From positions 496,001 to 560,000 of the forward strand of contig NZ_REFY01000002.1 of NCBI RefSeq assembly GCF_003841485.1: 64,000 nucleotides of DNA, in the 5' to 3' direction. Source of the stretch: Natrarchaeobius halalkaliphilus (GTDB taxonomy: Archaea; Halobacteriota; Halobacteria; Halobacteriales; Natrialbaceae). A model generated the notes under the pieces. It was not told the DNA's origin. It worked only from the letters and a program-made list of their open reading frames with translations, and made no database searches. The position numbers and the translations under genes are program-made. Shown here piece by piece: positions 18,106 through 26,687 of the stretch (positions within the stretch are counted from its first letter, which is position 1; each line of letters begins with the position of its first letter).

Positions 18106-18471
18106 TTACAAGGCCGGCCGCTGACGGATTTCCGGAACCTCCTCGGTCTGTCTGAACTGCTCGAGGAGCGGCTTGATGTCGTCGAATCCGTCGGCCAGAA
18201 CGATCTCGTCGCTTCTGAGATCGTACTCGATGATGCCGTAATCAGCGAGACGCGGAAGGTGGTTGTGGACGAGGCCAGCGTAGATTCGCTGGCGACCCTC
18301 CGAATCTACCGTCGCCGCCGGTTGTTCGAGCTCCCAGGCCGCAACCTGCGTGACGAGATCCTCGAGGGACGATCCTCGACCCTCCGCAAGGAGGTAGAGC
18401 AAATACCGCCGCTCGGATTCGGCTAACAGGGAACACGCAGCTTCCATTCGAGTTGTGCTCCGTGGGTCCAT
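18106..18471 (-). CDS. DUF7344-type winged-helix protein
   Basis: 121 residues in the size range of this haloarchaeal family. It shows the pattern ACSLLAESERRYLLYLLAE (helix 1), then a helix with QRIYAGLVHNHLPRLADYGIIEYDLRSDEIVLAD (recognition helix and wing), as in the other member here at 48917. Such proteins act as single-domain transcription regulators, often near sensor or transporter genes. An ATG at residue 9 is an alternative start. The target is not evident from the neighbours (RNase H-like and a small membrane protein). Confidence 0.8.
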   Translation of the reverse strand: MDPRSTTRMEAACSLLAESERRYLLYLLAEGRGSSLEDLVTQVAAWELEQPAATVDSEGRQRIYAGLVHNHLPRLADYGIIEYDLRSDEIVLADGFDDIKPLLEQFRQTEEVPEIRQRPAL

Positions 18472-18778
18472 ACGGGGCAGTTAGGACGTCAGCCCTATAC
18501 GCCTGCTGCCAACACAGATAGGGGAGCCGAGCACGACTATCGTAGATTTCGTAATCAGGAAACAAGAATACAGGCGGTAGCCGCTCCCTATCGGGACTCG
18601 TGGCATTTTTCTCGGAACCGTCGCGGACGAATCTCGATGTGAGGTGGTTTACGAGCACCGATTCGTCAGCTATCGATCTGTGTCTCTTACGAACACACCC
18701 GTTCCCCGCGTACCGATCGGTCCGCAATCGTGATACGCTGGCACAGGTTTAAGGTCTCGAGGATACCAACTATCGATC
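18472..18778. other. Intergenic region between divergent genes
   Basis: About 307 bases upstream of both the DUF7344 gene and the RNase H-like gene, so it should hold both promoters. A GGTTTAAGGTC stretch (18747-18757) lies about 25 bases before the start at 18779 and could be the TATA element of that gene. Confidence 0.4.
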
Positions 18779-19417
18779 ATGGCCGCTCATGGCCGGCCCG
18801 CTCTGCGAAACCTGTTCGACGAGTCACCGACACCTCACATCGCTCATCCTCCACGGACGCATCATCGAGACTTCTACGTCGCGACCGATGGATCGTTCCG
18901 GGAGTCAGGCGGCGGTCTCGGTGCCGTCATCGAAACGCGCGATGGGACCCGTGTCGCGCGCGTTGCGGCGGCGGATACACCGCCGGATAACAACGTAGCC
19001 GAGTACCGGGCGTTGCACCTGGGTCTCGACATCCTGGCTGCACGTGCCCCTCGAGACGCGTCCATCGGTGTCCTCGTCGATCACGACGCGCTCGCGAGCA
19101 ACGTCAATAACTCCGTTCTCGCGACCAGACACCCCGACGGAAAGCCTCCGCGGCCCGTCTCCGTACCCACGGCGACGGGCTATCACTGGCGAGGGATTCG
19201 GGCCCGACTCAGCGGCTTCGACGAGGTTCGTGCCGCACGCATCGACAGCGACCAGAACCCCGCCCATCCGCTTGCGAACGAACCCGACCGGTATCGCCAC
19301 GTCAATCGCGAGCCGGACCGCTGTGTCCTGCCTGATCCCCTCGAGTCCGCCACAGGCGAGTTTCCGCCGCCGTCGCGGGCCGACCGGAACAACGGCGGCA
19401 GTCGGGCGTCGGATTAG
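18779..19417 (+). CDS. RNase H-like protein (ribonuclease HI family)
   Basis: 212 residues. After about 30 residues of leader the RNase H fold begins: DFYVATDGSFRESGGGLGAV carries the first catalytic Asp, NNVAEYRALHLGLD the catalytic Glu, and GVLVDHDALASNVNN the second Asp; DQNPAHPLANE has the fourth acidic residue and the conserved late His. Together these are the D-E-D-D set of ribonuclease HI, which cuts the RNA strand of RNA-DNA hybrids. Haloarchaea carry several such paralogues, some of which may have lost activity or bind other nucleic acids. The C-terminal 40 residues are low-complexity. The DUF2240 gene follows 54 bases later. Confidence 0.82.
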   Translation: MAAHGRPALRNLFDESPTPHIAHPPRTHHRDFYVATDGSFRESGGGLGAVIETRDGTRVARVAAADTPPDNNVAEYRALHLGLDILAARAPRDASIGVLVDHDALASNVNNSVLATRHPDGKPPRPVSVPTATGYHWRGIRARLSGFDEVRAARIDSDQNPAHPLANEPDRYRHVNREPDRCVLPDPLESATGEFPPPSRADRNNGGSRASD

Positions 19418-19471
19418 GGCCGTCGCTCCGAACCGTCATCGTTTTCTCATCGCTACAGAGAGTCGTGTTCG

Positions 19472-19930
19472 ATGAGCCTTCGCGTTGCAGTCGCCGCACC
19501 GTTCATCCAGAACGGGACCGAACGCCTCGAGGAGAGCGAGTTCGTCGTTTCCCTCTCGCTCGACCGGGACTGGTTCTCGCCCGATCAAGCGAAACGGCTG
19601 ATCGACGTCGCGACCCTCGAAGGACTGCTCGAACACGAGGAAGGCGACCTCGTCGTAGCGTTCGATCCAGCCGCGGTCACCGTTCCCGAGGAGTTCGTCC
19701 CCGACGAGGAACTGTTGTGCGAACGCTCCGCGTTCGAGCGGGTTCTCGATACCCTCGTCGCCGACGGAACCGAAAAACACGACGCCGTCGGGGCGATCAA
19801 CTCGCTCCAACAGGAGCTCGGACTCACGATCGAAGCTGCGGCCGTGGTCTACGCCAGCCGCGAGGGCGTCGACGTCTCCGATCTCGTGCCGATCGCACGC
19901 TCGACGCTTACCGACGACGACGCCCACTGA
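19472..19930 (+). CDS. DUF2240 family protein
   Basis: 152 residues, all matching the archaeal DUF2240 layout: a first part MSLRVAVAAPFIQNGTERLEESEFVVSLSLDRDWF, then DQAKRLIDVATLEGLLEHEEGDLVVAFDP, an ERVLDTLVADGTEKHDAVGAINSLQQELG helical part and the C-terminal VVYASREGVDVSDL. The family is restricted to archaea, and its role is not known to me; the compact helical form with a winged-helix-like middle hints at nucleic-acid or protein binding. The start ATG is preceded by a possible short leader. No membrane segment. Confidence 0.82.
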   Translation: MSLRVAVAAPFIQNGTERLEESEFVVSLSLDRDWFSPDQAKRLIDVATLEGLLEHEEGDLVVAFDPAAVTVPEEFVPDEELLCERSAFERVLDTLVADGTEKHDAVGAINSLQQELGLTIEAAAVVYASREGVDVSDLVPIARSTLTDDDAH

Positions 19931-19995
19931 TCGTCGTTCATCGGCTGGCGACGTACCGACGAATCCACTCGTTGGAACTCACGATCGATACCGAT

Positions 19996-20093
19996 CGATC
20001 AGTAACACTCGCCAGAGATACCCACGAACCGGCGAAATCACTCATTCACACTCACCGGCGATAACGGGCGCTCACCGATCAGTAACGCTCGCC
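19996..20093. repeat. Degenerate tandem duplication, about 80 bp
   Basis: CGATCAGTAACACTCGCC (19996-20013) recurs as CGATCAGTAACGCTCGCC (20076-20093) exactly 80 bases on, with weaker similarity after each. It looks like an old duplication within the intergenic region between the DUF2240 gene and the gene at 20209. Confidence 0.55.
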
Positions 20094-20208
20094 GCGACAT
20101 CCACCGACGGCACCTACGGACGGTGCCTGATCCAGCGTCGTCGGACGACACACGAAAACACCGACTCGAGGTCGAAGAGCGTTAGTCGGTGCCCGCTCGA
20201 GAGTCGGC

Positions 20209-20604
20209 ATGGTCGAAGACCGGATCACCGACGGTCGGCGGATCGCACAGCTTCTCGCGTCCGAACTCGACGGCCGAGAGGACGGTGAACTCGACGCGGT
20301 TGCGGTCACGAACGTCGACCGCGACGTCGAGCCAAGCGCCGACGGTGCCCGCGCGTACGACGTCACTCGAGTACGGGACGGTTCGGAAAGTGGCCGTCTC
20401 GCTCGCGTCTTCGTCCACGAGGATCGCGTGCGACTCGAGTTCGAGATCGAACAGGAAATCGCGGCCGAGGCTGGCGAAGCCGTCGAATTACGGGTCAGAC
20501 CAAAAGCGAGCGATCCGCCACGGACGCTCGTCTTCGTCGAGAGCGCCGCGGCGGTCAAGAGAGCGACCGACGTCGTTCAGGCGGTTCTTCAGGAGAGGCC
20601 GTGA
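20209..20604 (+). CDS. Conserved haloarchaeal protein, unknown function
   Basis: 131 residues, acidic. N-terminal helices MVEDRITDGRRIAQLLASELDG lead into beta-rich sequence (LDAVAVTNVDRDVEPSADGARAYDV, RVFVHEDRVRLEFEIEQEIAAEAG), and the C-terminus again is helical (AAAVKRATDVVQAVLQERP). No catalytic motif, signal peptide or membrane segment. Codon use is core-like. I recognise the pattern as a haloarchaeal hypothetical family but cannot name a function. The HAD gene at 20644 is convergent. Confidence 0.62.
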   Translation: MVEDRITDGRRIAQLLASELDGREDGELDAVAVTNVDRDVEPSADGARAYDVTRVRDGSESGRLARVFVHEDRVRLEFEIEQEIAAEAGEAVELRVRPKASDPPRTLVFVESAAAVKRATDVVQAVLQERP

Positions 20605-20643
20605 TCGCGTCTCGAACGGATCGTCGTCCGTCCCGAAAGTCGG

Positions 20644-21303
20644 TCACTCGAGGTCCGCAACGACGTCCGGAAGCGCCGTCGCGAGTTCGTTCTGGGGAAC
20701 GTATGCGACGGCTCGTTGATCGGGATCGGGGCCGTCCTCGAGGAGAACCTGTATCGCCCGCATACCGGCGTTCGTCGCCCCGGAGACGTCGGCTTCGACT
20801 TCGTCACCGACGTAGACGGCTGCCGCGGGATCGACACCGAGTTCGCCCGCGATCGCTTCGAACGCCCGCGGATCGGGTTTCCCGGCCTCGAGTTCGCCCG
20901 TGACGAAGACGGCATCGAAGGCGTCGTTCCACCCGAGAACGTCGAGTTTGTCCCGCTGGGCGCGGATCGGTCCGTTGGTGAGCAACCCGACGCGATACTC
21001 CGCCCGGAGATCCGCGAGCATGGCTTCGACGCCGGAGAGCGGCTGGATCGTGTTCGCGATCGTCTCCCGGTAGACCGCCGCGAGCTCGGCCGGATCGACG
21101 TCGCTCTCGCGATCCGCGAGCAAGTCAGCGAAGATCGGCTCGCGCGTCTCGCGCGTGAGATTACTTCGATGGGCCTCGAGGTACTCGTCCCGGGTCACCT
21201 CCGGTGCGCCGGTGGCGTCGATCGTCTCCCGGAGGATCGTTGCTCTGTCGCGGTCCGGAACCGCGAGCGTGTAATCGAGATCGAAGACGATCGCCTGGAG
21301 CAT
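20644..21303 (-). CDS. HAD-superfamily hydrolase
   Basis: About 219 residues from the ATG at 21303, which places the catalytic loop at the start as usual; the frame is open from 21357. Motif I is FDLDYTLAVPDR (nucleophile Asp and acid/base Asp), motif II LLTNGPIRAQRDKL (Thr/Ser then Asn), motif III Lys in GELEAGKPDPRAF, and motif IV VYVGDEVEADVSGATNAGM. The cap between motifs I and II is helical (type C1). Such enzymes dephosphorylate small phosphorylated metabolites, often 2-haloacid- or phosphoglycolate-like. The substrate cannot be told from the sequence, and the neighbours do not suggest it. Confidence 0.92.
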   Translation of the reverse strand: MLQAIVFDLDYTLAVPDRDRATILRETIDATGAPEVTRDEYLEAHRSNLTRETREPIFADLLADRESDVDPAELAAVYRETIANTIQPLSGVEAMLADLRAEYRVGLLTNGPIRAQRDKLDVLGWNDAFDAVFVTGELEAGKPDPRAFEAIAGELGVDPAAAVYVGDEVEADVSGATNAGMRAIQVLLEDGPDPDQRAVAYVPQNELATALPDVVADLE

Positions 21304-21552
21304 GGTCGCCAGGGGGGACTCGAGGGAGTTGAAGGTGTCTGTTCTGATCGTCGACATCGCGTGTTGTCCGGTCGCAAAACGACCCCCTCCAGCCCCGAAC
21401 CGAGTGGAGACTGTTTATTCACGGTTCGACCACAGACGAGTCCTGTTCTGAGACTGCGTTGGTTTCGGTGGAGGCGACATTGTCCGGCTCTACATTGAAA
21501 GAAGCAACATATATACGGCGGTTCGTCCAAGCGCCGAACAGATCGACTCTCC

Positions 21553-23313
21553 ATGAACCAGATCGCTCTCGCTGCCGACTTTGCTATCATCATCGTCGTC
21601 GCGACTGCGATCGGTTTGATTGCGCGCCAACTCGGCCAGCCAACGATCATCGCGTACATCGTGACCGGCGTCGTCCTCGGTCCGGTGATGTTCGACGTCG
21701 TCACCGACGAGGGGCTCGTCGACGTGATGGCCGAACTCGGGCTCGGGTTCTTGCTGTTCTTGCTCGGGATGAAGATGCGATTCGACGATATCCGCGAAAT
21801 TTTGAAGCCGATCACCAACATCGCGATCGGACAGACGGTGCTTCAAACCGCTCTCGCCTTCCTTATCGCCTGGGCTCTCGGCGTCTTTGGCACCGTCGAG
21901 ATTCTCGTCATCGCCCTCGCGACCGTCTTCGGGGCGACCCCCGTCATCGTCAAGGTGCTCACCGATAAGGACGAGATTACCTCGCTTCCCGGAAAGATCG
22001 ATGTCGGGGTGCTCATCGTTCAGGACATCTACCTCGTCGTCGTTCTCGCGCTCTTCGCCGCCGATTCGCTGGACAACGCCGGCGAAATCGCCCAGACGCT
22101 TGCAGTTATCTTCGTCATGATGGGCTTCATCGGCCTCTTCTCGATCGCCTCCTCTCGATACCTTTTGCCCCGCGTCTTCCGCCGAATCGCGGATAACAAG
22201 GACGTGTTCCTCATCGTGGCGATCGCCTGGGCGTTCTTTTTCATCGCGATCGCGGAAGGCTTCGACCTGTCGGTGGAAGTCGGCGCGTTCCTGGCCGGGA
22301 TCAGTCTCGCTCAGCTCCCATACAGTAAGGAACTCGAGGATCGAATCACGCCGATTACGGACTTTTTCATACTCGTATTCTTCGCGAGCATCGGCCTCCA
22401 GATCGAGAGCGCGGCCAGTCTGTTCGCCTACTGGCGGGAAGCGATAATCGCCTCGCTCGTACTGATGATCGGCAACTTCTGGATTATGTTTTACCTCATC
22501 GACCGAGAGGATTTCAGCGTCGAGACGTCGTTCCTCGGCTCGATTAACATGGTGCAAGTGAGTGAGTTCTCGCTCGTCGTCGGAGCCCTCGCGATCACAC
22601 AGGGATACATCGGCGACGATGTCCTCGGGTACCTCACGCTGATGGCGCTGTTGACGATGACGGTCTCGACGTACATCATCGCGTACAATCACGCGATCTA
22701 CGAGCGAGTCGCACCGTGGTTTAGCCGGTTCGAATCCGCCGATCAGGAGGATCGGACGCTCCGGGAGTATCGTGACCACGCCGTCGCGATCGGGTACGAC
22801 GAAGTGACCGAACGAGCCCTCCCCATTCTCGAAGAACGGTACGGGACCGTCGTCGTCGTCGACCGAAAAACGAGCCACATCGCTGAACTGGAAGAGGAGA
22901 GCCGGTACGACTACGTCTTCGGTGACTTCCGACACACCGAGGTCCGCAAGGCGGCCGGGCTCAAGAACGCGAGTTTCGTCCTGAGCTCGAGCGTCCAGAC
23001 GGAGGTGAACGAGGCGCTCCTCGAGGAGGTAGACGACGACGCGACGGTCTTCGTCGAGGCCGAGCGAATCAACGACGCTCGCATGCTCTACGATCGTGGC
23101 GCGACCTACGTGATCATGAGCACCTACCTGACCGCGATGAAGTTGAACGACTACCTCGAGCAGTACTTTACCGACCGGGAAGCCTTCGACGAATCGATCG
23201 CAGCGGATATCGAGAGAATCGAACGCCGCGGCGGAACGATAGCCGAGCGTGAGGACCGAGAGACCGGTCTCGACGTCGACATCGACCCGCGAAAGCTCGG
23301 AGGGGGTGACTGA
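21553..23313 (+). CDS. CPA2 cation:proton antiporter with C-terminal TrkA-N-like domain (degenerate Rossmann loop)
   Basis: 586 residues. About the first 400 hold 11-13 membrane segments of the Na+/H+ exchanger (CPA2, KefB-like) type, beginning ADFAIIIVVATAIGLIARQLGQP. A TrkA-N-like nucleotide-binding domain follows, near DHAVAIGYDEVTERALPIL to YLTAMKLNDYLEQYF. The usual GxGxxG Rossmann loop is not preserved here (AIGYDEVTERAL), unlike in the next gene (GYGRQG), so regulation by NAD may be altered. The role is exchange of K+ or Na+ for protons and pH or osmotic homeostasis. The stop is 2 bases before the start of the second antiporter, so they form an operon and may make a heteromeric pair (inference). 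Confidence 0.92.
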   Translation: MNQIALAADFAIIIVVATAIGLIARQLGQPTIIAYIVTGVVLGPVMFDVVTDEGLVDVMAELGLGFLLFLLGMKMRFDDIREILKPITNIAIGQTVLQTALAFLIAWALGVFGTVEILVIALATVFGATPVIVKVLTDKDEITSLPGKIDVGVLIVQDIYLVVVLALFAADSLDNAGEIAQTLAVIFVMMGFIGLFSIASSRYLLPRVFRRIADNKDVFLIVAIAWAFFFIAIAEGFDLSVEVGAFLAGISLAQLPYSKELEDRITPITDFFILVFFASIGLQIESAASLFAYWREAIIASLVLMIGNFWIMFYLIDREDFSVETSFLGSINMVQVSEFSLVVGALAITQGYIGDDVLGYLTLMALLTMTVSTYIIAYNHAIYERVAPWFSRFESADQEDRTLREYRDHAVAIGYDEVTERALPILEERYGTVVVVDRKTSHIAELEEESRYDYVFGDFRHTEVRKAAGLKNASFVLSSSVQTEVNEALLEEVDDDATVFVEAERINDARMLYDRGATYVIMSTYLTAMKLNDYLEQYFTDREAFDESIAADIERIERRGGTIAEREDRETGLDVDIDPRKLGGGD

Positions 23314-23315
23314 GC

Positions 23316-25016
23316 ATGGCGGCCGAATTCATCATCACGCTCTCGGCGATGTTCATCGCTGCGGGGGTGCTTTTGTTGGTCGCGAACCACTTCGGGCTCT
23401 CCCCGATCCCGTTCTACATCATCGCCGGGCTGATTACCGGAACGTTCTTCGAAATCTCGGATCTCGTCGAACTCGCCCAGTGGGGAATCGCCTTCCTGGT
23501 GTTCGTCTTCGGGATACGCGTCGATATCGAGGACGTCCAGTCCGTCTTTCGGGACGCGGAGATCGTGGCGTTCATGCAACTTCTGATCGTCGGGACGATT
23601 GCGCTGGGTATCGGATACGGCTTTTCGGTCGTGTTCGGCTTCGAGTATCCGCTGCGAAACGCGATCTACTTCGCAGCGGCCGCGACGTTGAGTTCGACAA
23701 TCGTCGGCGCTGGCGTGTTCGAACAGGAGATCCGAACCAACCTCGTCCACGGCCGGCTGGCGTCGTCGATCCACTTTTTCGACGACATAGTCGCCATCGG
23801 AGTGATCTTGATCCTCTCGGCCGAGACGCTGGGTGACCTCCAACTCGTCACGTCGAACATCGGATACGGTGTGTTGTTCCTGCTCGCCGGGCTCCTGATA
23901 TATCGTCACGGCTTCCCGCTGCTGGTTCGGCTCGCGGAGGGATTCGAAGAACTCGTTCTGATGGGGAGCATCTCGATCCTCATCGCGTTCATCGCGGCCG
24001 CGGAGGCCGTTGGGCTTTCGATCGTCATCGGCGCGTTCGCCGCCGGGATCGCAATCCGAAACGAGGGGGCACAGGCACTGGGCGTTCGAAACGGGATCGA
24101 ATCGATCAAGGACTTCTTCGTGGCCATCTTCTTCGTCACCGTCGGTGCGCTGGTCCAGGTCCCGTCTCTCGACGTACTCGTGCTGGCGCTCTCCTTGCTC
24201 GTGCTCGTACTCTTCGTTACGCCGCTGATTCACATGCAGGCGTTCCTCTTCGAGGGGTATGACGCGAGAACGGCGTTTCTCGCGAGTTCGAGACTCAATC
24301 AGATGAGCGAACTCTCGCTCGTGATCGCGATTCAGGCGTGGTTGATGGGAACGATATCCAGCCGACTGTTCGACGCGATCATCCTGGCTACGGCCGGAAC
24401 GATGATCCTCACCGTCGTCGCAAAGCGGTACGAGGACGCCGTGTACGATTCCGTCGTCGAGCGGGTCGTCCGTGGCACGCAGACCCGTCGAATCGACGAG
24501 CGAAGCTACGTCGACGAGGAACTCGAGGATCACGTCATCGTGGTTGGTTACGGCAGACAGGGACGGTTGCTGGTCGATCGACTCGAGGAAATCGAGGTTC
24601 CGTACGTCGTCGTCGAGAACGATCCGGTGATCTCGGACTCGCTCGGACGGGAGTGTCAAAATTACGTGTTTGGCGACGCGATGGCGACGCATCCGATGAA
24701 GCGCGCCCGCGTCGACGATGCGAGACTTCTGGTTTCGACCGTGAATCACGAGCCGCTCTCCGAGCGACTTCTCGAGTTACCGACCGACGCGGAGATCATA
24801 CTCAGAGCCGACACCTCCCGCGAGGCCACGCGTCTGCTCGAGGCCGGGGCGACGTTCGTCAACGTCCCGAGCGTACTCGCGTCGGACCAGCTCGTAGAGA
24901 ACGTGGCACGCGTCGTCGCGGACAGACGAGAGTCAGCGACGTTGAGAGACGAACACCTCGAAACGCTCAGGGATCTCGAGCGTCACGGATTTACGACTCG
25001 ATACGGGGGCGATTGA
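23316..25016 (+). CDS. CPA2 cation:proton antiporter with C-terminal TrkA-N domain
   Basis: 566 residues, a paralogue of the gene just upstream (starts 2 bases after its stop). The N-terminal 400 residues are multi-span membrane segments (FIITLSAMFIAAGVLLLVANHFGL, GLSIVIGAFAAGIAIRNEG). The C-terminal domain holds HVIVVGYGRQGRLLVDRLEE with an intact GxGxxG loop, then VVVENDPVISDSLG and YVFGDAMATHPMKRARVDDA, the normal NAD(H)-binding TrkA-N pattern. Function as for the first gene: K+/H+ or Na+/H+ exchange. The short spacing suggests co-translation, and the difference in the nucleotide loops suggests that one subunit senses NAD(H) and the other does not. Confidence 0.93.
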   Translation: MAAEFIITLSAMFIAAGVLLLVANHFGLSPIPFYIIAGLITGTFFEISDLVELAQWGIAFLVFVFGIRVDIEDVQSVFRDAEIVAFMQLLIVGTIALGIGYGFSVVFGFEYPLRNAIYFAAAATLSSTIVGAGVFEQEIRTNLVHGRLASSIHFFDDIVAIGVILILSAETLGDLQLVTSNIGYGVLFLLAGLLIYRHGFPLLVRLAEGFEELVLMGSISILIAFIAAAEAVGLSIVIGAFAAGIAIRNEGAQALGVRNGIESIKDFFVAIFFVTVGALVQVPSLDVLVLALSLLVLVLFVTPLIHMQAFLFEGYDARTAFLASSRLNQMSELSLVIAIQAWLMGTISSRLFDAIILATAGTMILTVVAKRYEDAVYDSVVERVVRGTQTRRIDERSYVDEELEDHVIVVGYGRQGRLLVDRLEEIEVPYVVVENDPVISDSLGRECQNYVFGDAMATHPMKRARVDDARLLVSTVNHEPLSERLLELPTDAEIILRADTSREATRLLEAGATFVNVPSVLASDQLVENVARVVADRRESATLRDEHLETLRDLERHGFTTRYGGD

Positions 25017-25092
25017 CGTCTCTCCCCTCGACGAGCGATAGACGCGAACTCCGCGGAGACCGACTCTCGTCGATCGAATCTAACTAAGTGAG

Positions 25093-25287
25093 TTAGATCG
25101 GTCCGCCGAAAAACTCGTGGACGGCGACGACGAGCGCCAGTCCGAGAACGAAGAACGCACCCGAGAGCACGATCGAGAAGTCGATCGCATCCGCGAGTCC
25201 GAGCGCGCCAACCGCTGCGAGACCGACACCGATCGCGTACACGCCGAGATTTCGAATCGTTCCCAACGTATCGACGGACTCGAACAT
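25093..25287 (-). CDS. Small two-helix membrane protein
   Basis: 64 residues from ATG 25287 (MFESVDTLGTIRNLG); upstream codons to 25335 look less natural. Two hydrophobic stretches (NLGVYAIGVGLAAVGALGLAD and FSIVLSGAFFVLGLALVVAVHEF) make a hairpin-type membrane protein. Convergent with the second antiporter, ending 77 bases after it. Function unknown; such small proteins are common in haloarchaea. Confidence 0.55.
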   Translation of the reverse strand: MFESVDTLGTIRNLGVYAIGVGLAAVGALGLADAIDFSIVLSGAFFVLGLALVVAVHEFFGGPI

Positions 25288-25469
25288 ACTCCTGCGTAGG
25301 AGTAGCGGCGGTGATAATCCTGCCGGTCTCTCCATCGGAGTGGCCTGTTTTCGCGGTGTTCTCTGCGTGCGGTCGCCGTTTTCCTCGAGTACCGGCGTAC
25401 GGTCGCGATCGGAGGGATCCGGTCCGACCGCCGAAAAGCGTCGGCGCTACACAGTAGCGGCTTCGACCG

Positions 25470-25838
25470 TTAGTTTGTGAGTCCCTCGATCAGAAACGCA
25501 GCCGACGAGAGATTCGTCGCGAGTGCCGTGTCGTGGACGTCACAGATTCGTAGCAGAGCCGAGATATCGGGCTCGTGTGGCTGTGCTCGCAAGGGGTCAC
25601 GCAGGAATACGACGCCGTCGAGTGCCCCTTCTGCGACCTCCGAGCCGATCATCAGGTCGCCCCCGAGCGGACCGGACTCCTTGCGTTCGACCTCGAGCTC
25701 GGTCTCGTCCATCAGTCGTTTCCCGGTCGTTCCGGTCGCGATCAGCTCGTAGGAATCGAGCTGGGATTCGTGCGTTCGTGCGAAGTCGACGAGATCCGGT
25801 TTCTTTTCGTCGTGGGCGATGAGCGCGAGACGCGTCAT
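25470..25838 (-). CDS. mgsA: Methylglyoxal synthase
   Basis: 122 residues. It matches methylglyoxal synthase: LALIAHDEKKPDLVDFARTH at the start, ELIATGTTGKRLMDE (phosphate-binding TGTTG loop), SGPLGGDLMIGSEVAEGALDGVVFLRDPL (catalytic Asp in GGDLMIG, then the FLRDP segment), and AQPHEPDISALLRICDVHDTALATN. The enzyme turns dihydroxyacetone phosphate into methylglyoxal and phosphate, a bypass of lower glycolysis. A VOC-fold gene that could act on the toxic product or an acyl-CoA lies divergently 125 bases away. The size and motifs are those of the family. Confidence 0.93.
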   Translation of the reverse strand: MTRLALIAHDEKKPDLVDFARTHESQLDSYELIATGTTGKRLMDETELEVERKESGPLGGDLMIGSEVAEGALDGVVFLRDPLRAQPHEPDISALLRICDVHDTALATNLSSAAFLIEGLTN

Positions 25839-25963
25839 ACTCGTCCCATCAGTCCCGGTGAAGTTAACGGTGATCTCCGCCGGTCCCGTTCGCGACCGGC
25901 TACTTCCGTCGGTCGTCGACTCGGGATGAAACCGTTTACCTCGGTGGCGACTCGAGCCGACGT

Positions 25964-26389
25964 ATGTCCGATTCGAACCTCAGCGCCCATCACGTCGGTA
26001 TCGCAGTCGACGACCTCGAAGCAACCCTGGCGTTCTACCGGGACGCCCTCGGACTGTCGATCATCGACCGCTTTAGCGTCTCCGGCGAGGCGTTCTCGGA
26101 CGGTATCGGCGTCGAGGACGCTAGCGGGAGCTTCGTCCACCTCGAGGCCGACGGGATCAGGGTCGAACTCGTCGAATTCGATCCGAAAGCCAGGGACTCC
26201 CCGGCGACGGGACTCAACCAGCCGGGAACCACCCACGTCGCGTTCGCAGTCGACGACCTCGAGGTGATCGCGAACGAACTCCCGGACGACGTTCCGACGA
26301 TCAGCGAGCCGCGAACGACCGCGAGTGGGACCTCGATCCTCTTCGTTCGAGATCCGGAGGGGAACCTGATCGAACTCCTCGAAGCCTGA
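25964..26389 (+). CDS. VOC-superfamily protein (methylmalonyl-CoA epimerase/glyoxalase-like)
   Basis: 141 residues with two beta-alpha-beta-beta-beta repeats of the vicinal oxygen chelate fold: the first from AHHVGIAVDDLEATLAFYRDALGL, the second from TTHVAFAVDDLEVIANEL, ending FVRDPEGNLIELLE. The metal ligands appear as His (AHHVGIA), His (TTHVAFA) and Glu (LIELLE). This is the layout of methylmalonyl-CoA epimerase, but glyoxalase I has the same fold. The divergent methylglyoxal synthase makes a glyoxalase-type role tempting, but gamma-glutamylcysteine would be needed as thiol, so either call is tentative. A leaderless start at 25964 is plausible. Confidence 0.86.
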   Translation: MSDSNLSAHHVGIAVDDLEATLAFYRDALGLSIIDRFSVSGEAFSDGIGVEDASGSFVHLEADGIRVELVEFDPKARDSPATGLNQPGTTHVAFAVDDLEVIANELPDDVPTISEPRTTASGTSILFVRDPEGNLIELLEA

Positions 26390-26687
26390 TCGCGTGTCTC
26401 GAGGGTGTTTTAAGCCGTCTCCGTGGGTCGAAAATCAGCGGCGGATACGTCACAGCGCCGCTCGAGCCGTGCGTCGTTACTTCAGTGGATCGAACCCGCT
26501 CTCCTTGACATTGAACACGACTCATCCGTACGCTCCATATTTAGTACGGACAGCATTATTGACGGTCGAACAGGTGGCAGTGTATGCTGGATTGGGACGT
26601 CGGACGGCGTCACGTGTGCGGTACGACGACCTCGAGTCTCCGAGGAGAGCCACCGACAATTGAGGCGGATCCGGAGAGCGATCAGTC
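26390..26687. other. Intergenic region
   Basis: About 300 bases. ORFs here (26394-26698) have poor codon use and overlap each other. Around 26535-26545 CCATATTTAG is a TATA-like element, but no convincing gene follows it before the ZIP gene on the other strand. Confidence 0.35.

Noticed and set aside
21490-22935. 481-codon minus-strand ORF opposite the first antiporter
   Set aside because: Shadow frame, rich in Asp/Arg/Glu by complementarity with membrane codons.
23151-24749. 532-codon minus-strand ORF opposite the second antiporter
   Set aside because: Shadow frame of the same kind.
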